NCBI GenBank assembly: GCA_015486095.1 | Contig: WFSK01000202.1 | Coordinates: 1-17,404, forward strand | DNA length: 17,404 bases | Direction of reading: 5' to 3' | Source: Thermotogae bacterium | Lineage (GTDB): Bacteria > Thermotogota > Thermotogae > B3-G13 | Shown here: one piece after another, positions 1 through 7,488 of the stretch | Position numbering within the stretch: the stretch's first letter is position 1 | How the letters are laid out: the number at the start of each line of letters is the position of its first letter | Notes under the pieces: generated by a model | What the model was told of the DNA's origin: nothing | The model's input: the letters and a program-made list of their open reading frames with translations, nothing else | Database searches by the model: none | Position numbers and translations under genes: made by a program

Positions 1-271
1 ATATGATGCCGTTTTCCGTTCTTTTTACCTTATCTACCTCCATAGCCTGTCTTTCAATGGACATATTCTTGTGTATAAAACCGATTCCTCCTTCACGTGC
101 CATAGCCTTTGCCATTTCCGATTCCGTTACCGTATCCATTGCAGCGCTTATGAAAGGAAGATTTATTCGAATATTCCTCGTGAGGCGTGTCCTTATATCT
201 ACATCTTTTGGTAAAATATCGCTGTAATTAGGTACTAGTAGAACATCATCAAAAGTCAGTGCCCTTTTCAT
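1..271 (-). CDS. guaB: IMP dehydrogenase, N-terminal part (runs off the window)
   Basis: Inosine-5'-monophosphate dehydrogenase oxidises IMP to XMP with NAD+, the committed step to GMP. Translating the minus strand from the ATG at 271 gives 90 codons before the window edge. They hold the family's N-terminal hallmarks: ALTFDDVLLVPNYSDILP near residues 4-21, PFISAAMDTVTE near 46-57, and GGIGFIHKNM near 68-77. A strong Shine-Dalgarno (AAGGAGG) sits about 6 bases before the ATG. The CBS-domain pair and the catalytic Cys loop lie beyond the window. It follows the cyclodeaminase gene after a 50-bp gap with no clear promoter, so it is probably the distal gene of the purB-led cluster. The identity is clear from this segment alone; whether the gene is intact cannot be seen. 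Confidence 0.95.
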   Translation of the reverse strand, partial: MKRALTFDDVLLVPNYSDILPKDVDIRTRLTRNIRINLPFISAAMDTVTESEMAKAMAREGGIGFIHKNMSIERQAMEVDKVKRTENGII

Positions 272-321
272 GTTTTCCTCCTTCCAAATGTCTCATTCTT
301 CCGATCAACGATGTACTCTTT

Positions 322-909
322 CTATTCGGAAAATGTCCGAACTTTACTCATCCTCTCCTTCATTCCTTTGACAAAATCTTCATCCTTTATGTAAGGCAGG
401 TTTATATTCACGTTTTCCAGCGCGATCTTAACGGCTGCATCGGCAAGGATAGAAGCGCTTTTTGCGTCTGAAACGGCATTTTTATTACCAAACTCGATCA
501 CATAATCTATGTCTTTATTCAAGGAGGATATCCTTTCTGCCAATTGCAAAGGTACTTCTGCTGCTCTCTTCATCGCTCCCTGAATGGCAAGCTTTCTCTT
601 CTCCTTTTCTTCTTCAGTCTTTCTCGGCATCTTAAATGCCTTCATAACCTTATCGAAGGCGTCACAATCCTCTTCTATATGTGTTACGAACTCCCTCATC
701 CTTTCGAATACGTTTTCTCTGATCTCCATAAATCTTTCCTTCGTATCCTGCGATATATCCTTTTTCTTCAATGTTAATGAAGATACCATGCCAAGGAGTG
801 CCATAGATAGGGCAGCGACCAAACCACCTACAGCACCTCCTCCAGGTGTTGGTGTATCTGATGCCACAGAATTGAGAAATTCCATTATGCTCATCTTCCC
901 ATAGTCCAC
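322..909 (-). CDS. fchA: Formiminotetrahydrofolate cyclodeaminase family protein
   Basis: This 195-residue protein matches the cyclodeaminase/cyclohydrolase family (the C-terminal half of eukaryotic FTCD; stand-alone FchA in clostridia), which turns 5-formimino-THF into 5,10-methenyl-THF and ammonia. The diagnostic N-terminal stretch TPTPGGGAVGG (residues 19-29) is followed by the small-residue helix AALSMALLGMV; the rest is predicted all-helical, and the length is normal for the family. The start is GTG at 909. An AGGAGG lies 9 bases upstream, inside the last codons of deoC, while the ATG a few bases upstream is out of frame. Only 3 bases separate it from the deoC stop, so the two are translationally linked. 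No formiminotransferase domain is present, so the formimino donor is unknown; the product could feed purine synthesis. Family is sure, exact reaction is inferred. Confidence 0.85.
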   Translation of the reverse strand: MDYGKMSIMEFLNSVASDTPTPGGGAVGGLVAALSMALLGMVSSLTLKKKDISQDTKERFMEIRENVFERMREFVTHIEEDCDAFDKVMKAFKMPRKTEEEKEKRKLAIQGAMKRAAEVPLQLAERISSLNKDIDYVIEFGNKNAVSDAKSASILADAAVKIALENVNINLPYIKDEDFVKGMKERMSKVRTFSE

Positions 910-912
910 TTC

Positions 913-1665
913 TCATATCCTCCTCTTCATCTCTTCTACTATCTTAACTCCTGCACTTGCCCCTATCCTACTTGCACCGGCATTTATCATCTTCAAAGCT
1001 GTGTCGAGGTCATGTATGCCACCAGCAGCTTTTACTCCCATCTCTTCTCCAACCACTGTTCTCATCAGCTGAACGTCTTCGATGGTGGCACCAGCGGTTC
1101 CGAAACCTGTTGAGGTCTTTACGAAGGAAGCCCCAGCCAATTTAGATATGACACAGGCTTCTATCTTTTCTTCCCATGTCAAATAGCACGTCTCTATTAT
1201 CACCTTGACTACAGGTGCAACTTCTACTACAGCACCGATCTCATCTAAGACATATTCGTACTCTTCCGCCTTTAAAGCCCCTATGTTCATAACCATATCT
1301 ACCTCATCTGCTCCGTTATCCACACTTTCCTTTGCCTCGTTCACTTTAGCACGTAGTGTAGTTGCACCTAAGGGAAAGCCTATGACGGTAGCTACCTTCA
1401 CCCTGGTATCTCTCAATTTCTCCTTTGCGAAGGGAACAAAATATGGATTGATACAAACTGCTCCCATTTTGTGTTCTTTGGCCTCCTCACACAGCTTTAC
1501 TATATCTTCTCTTGTTGCAAATGGTTTGAGCTGAGTGTGATCTATGATCTCATTCACCTTGTCGGTGGGCATTCCCCTCCACTTGCTCATATCGTACAAC
1601 TCATATCCTTCATTTCTGTTCAGTCGATTGAAAAGTGTGTTTATCACATCCATGATCTCCTTCAT
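913..1665 (-). CDS. deoC: Deoxyribose-phosphate aldolase
   Basis: DeoC is a class I (Schiff-base) aldolase that splits 2-deoxyribose-5-phosphate into glyceraldehyde-3-phosphate and acetaldehyde, in deoxynucleoside breakdown. The 250-residue protein has the TIM-barrel signatures IDHTQLKP (41-48) and EVDMVMNIGALK (121-132). The Schiff-base lysine is in FVKTSTGFG (K183), and the second active-site lysine is in VKAAGGI (K212); D123 matches the proton-relay Asp. About 35 residues precede the barrel, as in the longer thermophile DeoC proteins. The start is the ATG at 1665, preceded by AAGGTGGTGA. An alternative ATG four codons in is possible but further from the ribosome site. It lies 15 bp after the Memo-family gene and 3 bp before the cyclodeaminase start. 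Confidence 0.95.
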   Translation of the reverse strand: MKEIMDVINTLFNRLNRNEGYELYDMSKWRGMPTDKVNEIIDHTQLKPFATREDIVKLCEEAKEHKMGAVCINPYFVPFAKEKLRDTRVKVATVIGFPLGATTLRAKVNEAKESVDNGADEVDMVMNIGALKAEEYEYVLDEIGAVVEVAPVVKVIIETCYLTWEEKIEACVISKLAGASFVKTSTGFGTAGATIEDVQLMRTVVGEEMGVKAAGGIHDLDTALKMINAGASRIGASAGVKIVEEMKRRI

Positions 1666-1680
1666 ATTTCACCACCTTCC

Positions 1681-2517
1681 TCAAGAAAACAGTACTGAGG
1701 CGTATCCAACGACTTTTGTTTCATCACCCGTGATATCACCACTCGTCGCATGCTTTAGCAACATGGCGTTGGAAAATCCATAATTCATCGCTACGCCTAC
1801 AGGTCCATATCCACACATCGTTACATTGTTTCTCCTTATCTCCTCGTACATACCCTCTGTATCGAGCGCTACTATCTTTTCCAGGACCTTATTATCTTTC
1901 TCTAAAACCGTCTCATGGTCTTCGTAATGATCCATATCCGATGACGTAACGATGAGTACCACTTTTTCTGATAGGACATCTTTGAGACACCTTGCAAGTT
2001 CTCTTGCAGCTTGAAGACGCTGGTCCATCATACATATGGGTACGATGGAGAATGAATTTCCATAGATATACTGTAGAAAGGGCAGTTGGACCTCTATGGA
2101 GTGCTCGTACTTATGTGATAAAGAATCGAGGGCAACGAGATCGCAACGGGATGTCAATTCGTGAGTAACGTCCGAAGCGACTTCTACTCTCCCCAGAGGT
2201 GTTATCCATGCATCTCCATCGTAAACTCCGATCGGCTCACCGTATCCAGTGTGGTTCGGGCCTATCAGGATGACTATGTCCGGGACTCCCAGTTGGGATA
2301 TCTGGAAATACGCATGAGACGCGACAGGTCCGGAGTAGATATAGCCGGCATGAGGTACCATAATACCGATGGGATTCTCCATCTTCTTCAATACAGGGAG
2401 TTCGGGTAACTTTCCTGGTCCGAGGCGACCTAAAAAGCAATCTTCGATCTGACCTTTTAATCTCGAAGAATTACCTTCATAAAATGCACCTGCCACTGCA
2501 GGATATCTCTCATTCAT
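1681..2517 (-). CDS. amrB: Memo-family protein (AmmeMemoRadiSam system protein B)
   Basis: This 278-residue protein belongs to the MEMO1 family, a fold related to class III extradiol non-haem iron dioxygenases. Conserved pieces are RYPAVAGAFYEG at 4-15, VPHAGYIYSGPVA at 54-66, IGPNHTGYG at 85-93, EHSIEVQLPFLQY at 138-150, SSDMDHYE at 192-199, and MCGYGPV at 234-240. H56, H89 and C235 line up with the residues reported to bind metal in human MEMO1. Length is normal. In many bacteria and archaea Memo is encoded with an AMMECR1 protein and a radical SAM enzyme; neither is in this window. Its ATG overlaps the purB stop (ATGA), so it is translationally coupled to purB. The biochemical role is not established for the family; a metal-dependent redox or metal-handling role is inferred. 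Confidence 0.88.
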   Translation of the reverse strand: MNERYPAVAGAFYEGNSSRLKGQIEDCFLGRLGPGKLPELPVLKKMENPIGIMVPHAGYIYSGPVASHAYFQISQLGVPDIVILIGPNHTGYGEPIGVYDGDAWITPLGRVEVASDVTHELTSRCDLVALDSLSHKYEHSIEVQLPFLQYIYGNSFSIVPICMMDQRLQAARELARCLKDVLSEKVVLIVTSSDMDHYEDHETVLEKDNKVLEKIVALDTEGMYEEIRRNNVTMCGYGPVGVAMNYGFSNAMLLKHATSGDITGDETKVVGYASVLFS

Positions 2518-3848
2518 ATCTTTTCGAAGCCTCCTTTACACATCCTCATCACCTCATCTACCATCTCATCGGCATAACCGATGTAATTCTCAGGTTTCAA
2601 TCGAATGAGTTTCTCCTTCCCTTCGCTCGATATGTCCAGCTCTTCTATCTTCTTCACATAAGTATCTCTGCTCATCTCAATGACATTTTGAAAAACGTGT
2701 CTTACCGCTTCGTATGCGTCTGTCTTACCTTCATGCCTCATCTCCGTCTGTATTGCCTCTGCTAAAACCTCATAATGTTTTTCGAGGTCCTCTTTCAATT
2801 GTTCCTCATTCACCGATACCTTTGCCATCCCATTTTTAAGCATTTTCATTGCTAGTGTAGAATGAGATAATGCCACTCCTATATTCCTCCTCACCGTACT
2901 GTTAGATAGGTCTCTCTGCATCCTGGATCGAAGTAGAGTATTGGATAGAAAACCCAGCAATGTATTTGCCACCTCGAAGTTTCCCTCCGCATTTTCGAAT
3001 TCTATCGGATTGAGCTTATGCGGCATTATAGATGAACCTACTTGCATATTAGATGTCTTTTTTAATTTCAGGTAGTCTAAGGAGGTGTAGAGCCAGATAT
3101 CTTTCACGAAGTCCAGGAGACAATTGTTGACCCTGCGTACATCATCGAGATATTCTGAGATGTACTCGAGGTTATCTATCTGAGTGGTAATTTTGTTCCG
3201 ATGCAAGCCGAAGGAAGATACGAATTTATCGGCAAATTCCTGCCAATCGATCTGGGGGAGTACGAACTTCAAGGCGTTGAAAGAACCAATGGTGCTCCCA
3301 AATTTCGCCTTAAATGCAAAATGCTCAAGCTTTCGAATCGTCTCCAAGATCCTGTAAATGAAGACTGCGATCTCCTTACCAAACGTTGTTGGAACCGCTC
3401 TCTGACCATGGGTATGGGATAACATAGGTGTACTCTTGTGCTCTTTGGCCAATTTCATCAACATACTCAAAATTTCTTTGAGAAGTGGAAGATAAATACT
3501 CTCGTTGAATTCCTTCAATATCAAAGAATAGGCCAAGCTATTCGTATCTTCGGAAGTTAAACCGAAATGAATGTAAGGTTTAAGTCTTTCATCTACTTTA
3601 CTTCGTATGAACAATTCCACTGCCTTGACATCATGCATGGTCTTACGTTCGAGCTCCTTTATCTCCGTAAGTGCTTTCTCATCTATGGAGATTTTCTCTA
3701 CTTCACATCTCACATCGAGTACATCGCACAGTGCTCTGAGATACGCACATTCTACTGTCACTCTCTTTTCAATCAACATCCTTTCTCCGAAGAGTTCTCT
3801 TTCTCGTTCCAGAAGAGCGGAATACCTATCATCCAATGGTGATATCAT
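2514..3848 (-). CDS. purB: Adenylosuccinate lyase
   Basis: PurB eliminates fumarate twice in purine synthesis: from SAICAR, and from adenylosuccinate to give AMP. The fumarase/aspartase superfamily signature SSIMPHKLNP is near residue 272, with the catalytic Ser in its loop. HTHGQRAVPTTFGKE (about 145-159) carries the second active-site histidine region, and HFGLTSEDTN is near 94-103. At about 444 residues, opening with SPLDDRY, it is closer to the long E. coli-type PurB (456) than to the shorter Bacillus type. I place the start at the ATG at 3848, which has an imperfect AAGGT-AGTGA ribosome site at usable spacing. The in-frame GTG at 3857 would add three residues but has AAGG only two bases upstream. 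First gene of the leftward cluster; it overlaps the Memo gene by 4 bp. Confidence 0.95.
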   Translation of the reverse strand: MISPLDDRYSALLERERELFGERMLIEKRVTVECAYLRALCDVLDVRCEVEKISIDEKALTEIKELERKTMHDVKAVELFIRSKVDERLKPYIHFGLTSEDTNSLAYSLILKEFNESIYLPLLKEILSMLMKLAKEHKSTPMLSHTHGQRAVPTTFGKEIAVFIYRILETIRKLEHFAFKAKFGSTIGSFNALKFVLPQIDWQEFADKFVSSFGLHRNKITTQIDNLEYISEYLDDVRRVNNCLLDFVKDIWLYTSLDYLKLKKTSNMQVGSSIMPHKLNPIEFENAEGNFEVANTLLGFLSNTLLRSRMQRDLSNSTVRRNIGVALSHSTLAMKMLKNGMAKVSVNEEQLKEDLEKHYEVLAEAIQTEMRHEGKTDAYEAVRHVFQNVIEMSRDTYVKKIEELDISSEGKEKLIRLKPENYIGYADEMVDEVMRMCKGGFEKI

Positions 3849-3887
3849 TCTTCTCACTACCTTTTTAAGGTATGATTTATTAACCTA

Positions 3888-3917
3888 ATTATATCATCAT
3901 ATCTTATGATGGCATAA
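3888..3917 (-). promoter_or_regulatory. Candidate purB promoter with a palindrome between the boxes
   Basis: On the minus strand a perfect -10 box TATAAT (3893-3888) lies 18 bp downstream of a weak -35-like TTATGC (3917-3912). The predicted transcript starts near 3881 and gives a leader of about 33 nt to purB. The spacer holds a perfect palindrome (3895-3911). The -35 match is only 3 of 6, so the promoter call rests on the -10 box and its position. Confidence 0.5.
3895..3911. repeat. Perfect 7+3+7 palindrome, candidate operator
   Basis: The sequence reads CATCATA-tct-TATGATG on the plus strand: two exact 7-bp arms around 3 bases, in the spacer of the candidate purB promoter. The placement fits a repressor operator. 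It is AT-rich and has no U-run beside it, so it does not look like a terminator. It does not match the B. subtilis PurR box or the E. coli PurR site that I know. Operator function is inferred from position only. Confidence 0.4.
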
Positions 3918-3975
3918 CTCAGTAGACATCGTGGATGTAGGCGAACATGTGATGGGATTTCTTCCATTCATCTGG

Positions 3976-4824
3976 TCAAAATTGTTCTTTATATCTATTT
4001 GTGAAATCTCTCAATGCTTCTCTCCAATCTCTCATTATATTCAGATCCTCCAATTCGAGAGAGTAATTTTCGAGTATAGAATAAGGAGGTCTTTTTGCCT
4101 TGGTAGGGTACTCTTCTGTTTTTATTGGAGTAACTTCTGCATTCAAGTTTAAATTGGAAACGATCTCTTTTGCAAAGTCAAACCAGGTTGCCTCGCCATC
4201 GTTTGAAGAATGATATAGACCAACACTTCCTTTCTGTATGAGTCTCCAGGTTTGTTTAACAACATCTAAGGTGTAGGTAGGCGTTCCACGTTGGTCATCC
4301 ACTATCTTCAATGGTTTCTTTTCTTTGGCAAGTTTTACGATCGTCTTCACAAAATTGTTCCCGTTTATCCCGTAGAGCCAAGAGATCCTCAAGATCAAAT
4401 GATTAGGATTGAATTCTCTTGTGAATTGTTCTCCGACGAATTTCGATTCTCCATAGCACGATATCGGATTGGGCTTATCCAACTCGGTGTAAGGAACATT
4501 TTTCTCTCCATCGAAGACATAATCCGTACTGAAGTAGACGACTTTTGCATTCACCTCGAAGGAAGCAAAAGAAACATTTTTCGCACCGATGGAATTGATC
4601 TTAAACGCAAGTGCTCTCTCTTCTTCTGCCCGATCGACCTTTGTATATGCTGCACAGTTTATCACAACGTCTGGATGTATCTCCTCAAATCTTCTTTTCA
4701 AATCTTTCGAATCGAGGATATCCAGCTCTTTATGAGAGAATGGAAACACCTTTACTTTATCTCTTAAGAAATGTGTGAATTCCCAGCCCAATTGCCCCTT
4801 CGCACCGAGTATAACTACCTTCAT
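3976..4824 (-). CDS. rfbD: dTDP-4-dehydrorhamnose reductase
   Basis: RfbD (RmlD) performs the last step to dTDP-L-rhamnose, reducing dTDP-4-dehydro-L-rhamnose with NAD(P)H. It is an extended short-chain dehydrogenase of 282 residues, normal for the family. The nucleotide-binding glycine motif GAKGQLG is at 7-13, the family signature NCAAYTKVDRAEEE is at 56-69, STDYVFDG is at 99-106, and the catalytic pair is Y124 and K128 in YGESK. RGTPTYTLDV at 179-188 is the conserved sugar-binding stretch. The ATG overlaps the rfbC stop by 4 bp (ATGA). It is the last gene of the rfbACD run. The 127 bp to purB contain no clear terminator. Confidence 0.95.
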   Translation of the reverse strand: MKVVILGAKGQLGWEFTHFLRDKVKVFPFSHKELDILDSKDLKRRFEEIHPDVVINCAAYTKVDRAEEERALAFKINSIGAKNVSFASFEVNAKVVYFSTDYVFDGEKNVPYTELDKPNPISCYGESKFVGEQFTREFNPNHLILRISWLYGINGNNFVKTIVKLAKEKKPLKIVDDQRGTPTYTLDVVKQTWRLIQKGSVGLYHSSNDGEATWFDFAKEIVSNLNLNAEVTPIKTEEYPTKAKRPPYSILENYSLELEDLNIMRDWREALRDFTNRYKEQF

Positions 4825-5378
4825 AGGTGTTTCTTCACTTCCTCGAACGTTGGCAGTGCTCTGTCTTTATCGGAGATGATGAGCGTATCGATTCTCTCAA
4901 GAGGCCACTGAATGCTCACTTTGGGATCATTCCAGATGATGCCACCTTCGTCATCGGGATAATAATAATCCGTACATTTGTATAGAAAATCCGTATTATC
5001 GTCGAGCGCGAGAAAACCGTGGGCAAAGCCTGGCGGGATGTAAAGCTGTCTCTTGTTCTCACCGGAAAGTTCCAAACCGAACCATTTTCCAAACGTAGGG
5101 GAGCTCCTTCTTAAGTCCACCGCAACATCGAATACTTTTCCTTTTGCCACTCTTACCAGCTTGCCCTGAGGATGCTTCTTCTGAAAATGCAGGCCTCTCA
5201 AAACTCCTTTCCGAGAGTGAGAATGATTATCCTGGACAAAGGTAAGCGCTATACCGTTTTCTTCGAACTCCTTTAAACTATAAGATTCCATGAAAAATCC
5301 ACGTTCATCTCCAAAGACAGTCGGCTCAACGATCAACAGTCCCTCGATCGGAGTCTTTATGAACTTGAATTTTCCCAT
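4821..5378 (-). CDS. rfbC: dTDP-4-dehydrorhamnose 3,5-epimerase
   Basis: RfbC (RmlC) epimerises C3 and C5 of dTDP-4-dehydro-6-deoxyglucose, the third step to dTDP-L-rhamnose. The 185-residue cupin has the family's core in order: VFGDERGFFMESY at 21-33, FVQDNHSHSRKGVLRGLHFQ at 47-66, GKVFDVAVDLR at 80-90, and YIPPGFAHGFLAL at 113-125. The catalytic base is H64 in RGLHFQ. The partner aspartate lies in SDKDRALP near 169-176, and the active-site tyrosine is in FLYKCTDYY. Length is normal. It is 2 bp from rfbA and overlaps rfbD by 4 bp. Confidence 0.96.
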   Translation of the reverse strand: MGKFKFIKTPIEGLLIVEPTVFGDERGFFMESYSLKEFEENGIALTFVQDNHSHSRKGVLRGLHFQKKHPQGKLVRVAKGKVFDVAVDLRRSSPTFGKWFGLELSGENKRQLYIPPGFAHGFLALDDNTDFLYKCTDYYYPDDEGGIIWNDPKVSIQWPLERIDTLIISDKDRALPTFEEVKKHL

Positions 5379-5380
5379 GA

Positions 5381-6115
5381 TTACTTCCTCTCCTCTATTG
5401 CCAGGATGATATCTTTTGTGAGTTCATTTGCCCTGAGGAGTGATTCTGGCGTCCCCGCATCAGTCCACCAACCTTTTAGAATATCGTATGTCAGCGTGCC
5501 TTTTCTTATATATGCGTTGTTTACATCCGTTATCTCGAGTTCCCCTCTACCCGAAGGCTTAAGAGTCTTCACGATATCAAATACTTCGGAATCGTACATG
5601 TAAATACCGGTGACAGCGTATTTGCTCTTTGGTTGTTTTGGTTTTTCTTCTATGGAAATGATCTTCCCATCTTTTAATTCAGGAACTCCAAAACGTTTGG
5701 GGTCAGGGACTTCTTTTATCAGCACTTTAGCACCACTGGGCTGATTTATAAAGGAATTAACGTAAGGAGTAATATCGTCCTCAAAGATATTATCTCCGAG
5801 GATCACAACACATCTATCACCATTGACGAAGTTTCGAGCGAGGCTAAGTGCTTCTGCAATACCACCTGCTTGATCCTGAACCCTATACGTGAATTCAACA
5901 CTGTAATCCATCCCACTTCCCAACAGTTCTATTACATCCCCCATATGTTCTCTACCTGTTACAACGAGGATTTCTCTGATTCCTGCTTGCTTTAACCTGT
6001 AGATCGGGTAGAAGATCATCGGATACTTTCCTACTGGTAATAGGTGCTTATTCGTTACCTTGGTTAGTGGATACAACCTTGAACCTGTCCCTCCTGCCAA
6101 AACAACACCTTTCAT
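5381..6115 (-). CDS. rfbA: Glucose-1-phosphate thymidylyltransferase (short type)
   Basis: RfbA (RmlA) makes dTDP-glucose from glucose-1-phosphate and dTTP, the first step to dTDP-rhamnose and other dTDP-sugars. The nucleotide-binding loop LAGGTGSRLYPLT is at 6-18, followed by NKHLLPVGKYPMI at 22-34. The metal-binding GDN is at 107-109, EEKPK is at 156-160, and WWTDAGT is at 216-222. At 244 residues it is the short form, lacking the C-terminal helical extension of the roughly 290-residue enterobacterial enzymes. The ATG is preceded by AAGGGGTGAG at good spacing. It is first in a three-gene operon read from an extended -10 promoter about 125 bp upstream. The dehydratase rfbB needed between RfbA and RfbC is absent from the window. 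Confidence 0.94.
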   Translation of the reverse strand: MKGVVLAGGTGSRLYPLTKVTNKHLLPVGKYPMIFYPIYRLKQAGIREILVVTGREHMGDVIELLGSGMDYSVEFTYRVQDQAGGIAEALSLARNFVNGDRCVVILGDNIFEDDITPYVNSFINQPSGAKVLIKEVPDPKRFGVPELKDGKIISIEEKPKQPKSKYAVTGIYMYDSEVFDIVKTLKPSGRGELEITDVNNAYIRKGTLTYDILKGWWTDAGTPESLLRANELTKDIILAIEERK

Positions 6116-6240
6116 AAATTCAACTCACCCCTTCAATAAACACTAGAATATGGATACTAAATGTTGGTTTGAAAAACACCTTCACCGATTTCTTGTCTAT
6201 GCATCTTCTTGTCCACTCTATCATACAAATACTCTCAGAC

Positions 6241-6249
6241 ATTATAACA
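6241..6249 (-). promoter_or_regulatory. Extended -10 promoter for rfbACD
   Basis: The minus strand reads TGTTATAAT (6249-6241), a perfect extended -10 element (TGn followed by TATAAT). No recognisable -35 lies 16-18 bp upstream, which extended -10 promoters tolerate. The predicted start near 6234 gives a leader of about 119 nt before rfbA. Confidence 0.55.
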
Positions 6250-6406
6250 TAACCTGGCATCCAAACTATTTTTACCTTGTATCCCTAAGAATTCTTAGCT
6301 CGATATCATTACTCTCTTCAAAGATAACTTCAGAGGATCCTCCTTACTTTACGTCTCACTATTTTACACAGTCAAGTTGAAAGATACACTGAATAACTAA
6401 GATTCA

Positions 6407-6415
6407 TGGTAAAAT
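6407..6415 (+). promoter_or_regulatory. Weak candidate promoter for manC
   Basis: The plus strand reads TGGTAAAAT, an extended -10 with one mismatch to TATAAT, about 42 bp before the manC GTG. No -35 is seen at the proper spacing; a TTGAAA at 6377-6382 is too far away. It is the best candidate in the region, but weak. Confidence 0.3.
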
Positions 6416-6456
6416 CATATAAGGGATTGCGTTTCATAAAGGAAGTGGATGGCTAA

Positions 6457-7488
6457 GTGTCTGTAAAGGCTTTAATAATGGCAGGTGGTGTAGGAAAGAG
6501 ATTCTGGCCAAAGAGTACGGTTGACAAACCGAAGCAATTTCTCAAGATAACGTCGGATAAGACTATGATACAGGAGACATTTGCAAGGATAAATCGGCTC
6601 ATTCCGAAAGAGAACATATGTGTTGTGACGAACAGGGACCACGAGAATCACATCTTCGCACAACTCGATATACCGAAGAAGAACGTTCTCCTCGAACCAG
6701 CGATGAGAAATACTGCCGCAGCAATAGGATACGGAATGGTGTTTTTCGATACAGACGATATTCTGATAGTTCTCCCATCAGATCATTACATTGCAGATAT
6801 CGAGAGGTTTCTTGGAACTCTCAGGGTGGCGATCGAGTTTGCCAGAAACAACGATGCGATCGTCACTTTAGGGATAAAACCTACTCGTCCGGAGACGGGA
6901 TACGGTTACATAGAGATAGAGGATATATCTCCCGAACTTATGCAAGTCTATCCCGTGAAGAAGTTCAGGGAAAAACCGAATTTGGAAACGGCCTACGCAT
7001 ATCTGGAGACGGGAAGATTTTTCTGGAACAGTGGAATGTTCATATTCAGGATAGCCGTGATGGAGGAGGCATTCGAGATGTATATGCCACAGCTGTACAG
7101 AGCTATTCGGTCTATGAGGACCTCCAAAGGAGAAGAGAATTTCTATGAAATGGTAGAAGAAGAGTATGGGAAGCTGGAATCGATATCGATAGACTACGGT
7201 GTCCTGGAAAGAGCGACCAATGTATATGTCATCCCATCGGAATTTGGCTGGAGCGATGTAGGAAGCTGGGATGCATTATATGAGCTATCGATGAAGGATA
7301 ACAATGGCAACCACATCGAGGCTAAGGAATCCATTGTAAGAGATGTAAACAACTGTATGATCCTTGCCGAAGGCAAGAAAATAGCCATCGCCCATGTCGA
7401 GGACCTGATAGTGATTACCGAAGGCGATACGATATTGATCATGAAAAGGGGTACATCACAGGATGTGAAGATGATGGCTAAAGAGTGA
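6457..7488 (+). CDS. manC: Mannose-1-phosphate guanylyltransferase
   Basis: This enzyme makes GDP-mannose from mannose-1-phosphate and GTP, for cell-surface glycans or GDP-deoxysugars. The 343-residue protein is a nucleotidyltransferase with IMAGGVGKRFWPKS at 7-20 and DKPKQFLKI at 23-31. LPSDHYI is at 105-111, TGYGYIEI at 146-153, FREKPN at 169-174, and FWNSGMFIF at 188-196. It is the mono-functional form with no C-terminal phosphomannose isomerase cupin domain. The start is a GTG directly after an in-frame TAA; a GGAAG ribosome site lies about 11 bases upstream. An ATG at 6449 is in another frame and soon stops. It is the only plus-strand gene in the first 13 kb. Its last 33 bp overlap the 3' end of leuD on the other strand. 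Confidence 0.92.
   Translation: MSVKALIMAGGVGKRFWPKSTVDKPKQFLKITSDKTMIQETFARINRLIPKENICVVTNRDHENHIFAQLDIPKKNVLLEPAMRNTAAAIGYGMVFFDTDDILIVLPSDHYIADIERFLGTLRVAIEFARNNDAIVTLGIKPTRPETGYGYIEIEDISPELMQVYPVKKFREKPNLETAYAYLETGRFFWNSGMFIFRIAVMEEAFEMYMPQLYRAIRSMRTSKGEENFYEMVEEEYGKLESISIDYGVLERATNVYVIPSEFGWSDVGSWDALYELSMKDNNGNHIEAKESIVRDVNNCMILAEGKKIAIAHVEDLIVITEGDTILIMKRGTSQDVKMMAKE

Larger units (their letters stand above)
6116..6456. other. Divergent intergenic region between rfbA and manC
   Basis: This 341-bp AT-rich gap separates the divergent nucleotide-sugar genes rfbA (minus) and manC (plus). It holds one well-formed minus-strand -10 element and one weaker plus-strand candidate. A 76-codon open frame on the plus strand (6150-6380) has no family resemblance and no good ribosome site, so I do not call a gene. 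I saw no strong stem-loop, riboswitch or repeat in it. Confidence 0.6.

Noticed and set aside
272..321. Promoter before guaB
   Set aside because: No -10 or -35 pair was found in the 50-bp gap; cotranscription is simpler.
4291..4767. 158-codon open frame on the plus strand
   Set aside because: It is antisense to rfbD, which has complete motifs and a coupled start; the shadow shows no domain.
6150..6380. 76-codon open frame in the rfbA-manC gap
   Set aside because: It has no good ribosome site and no family likeness, and it overlaps the rfbA promoter.
6618..7148. 176-codon open frame on the plus strand
   Set aside because: It lies inside manC in another frame and its translation is low-complexity and Arg/Ser-rich; the manC frame has full family motifs.
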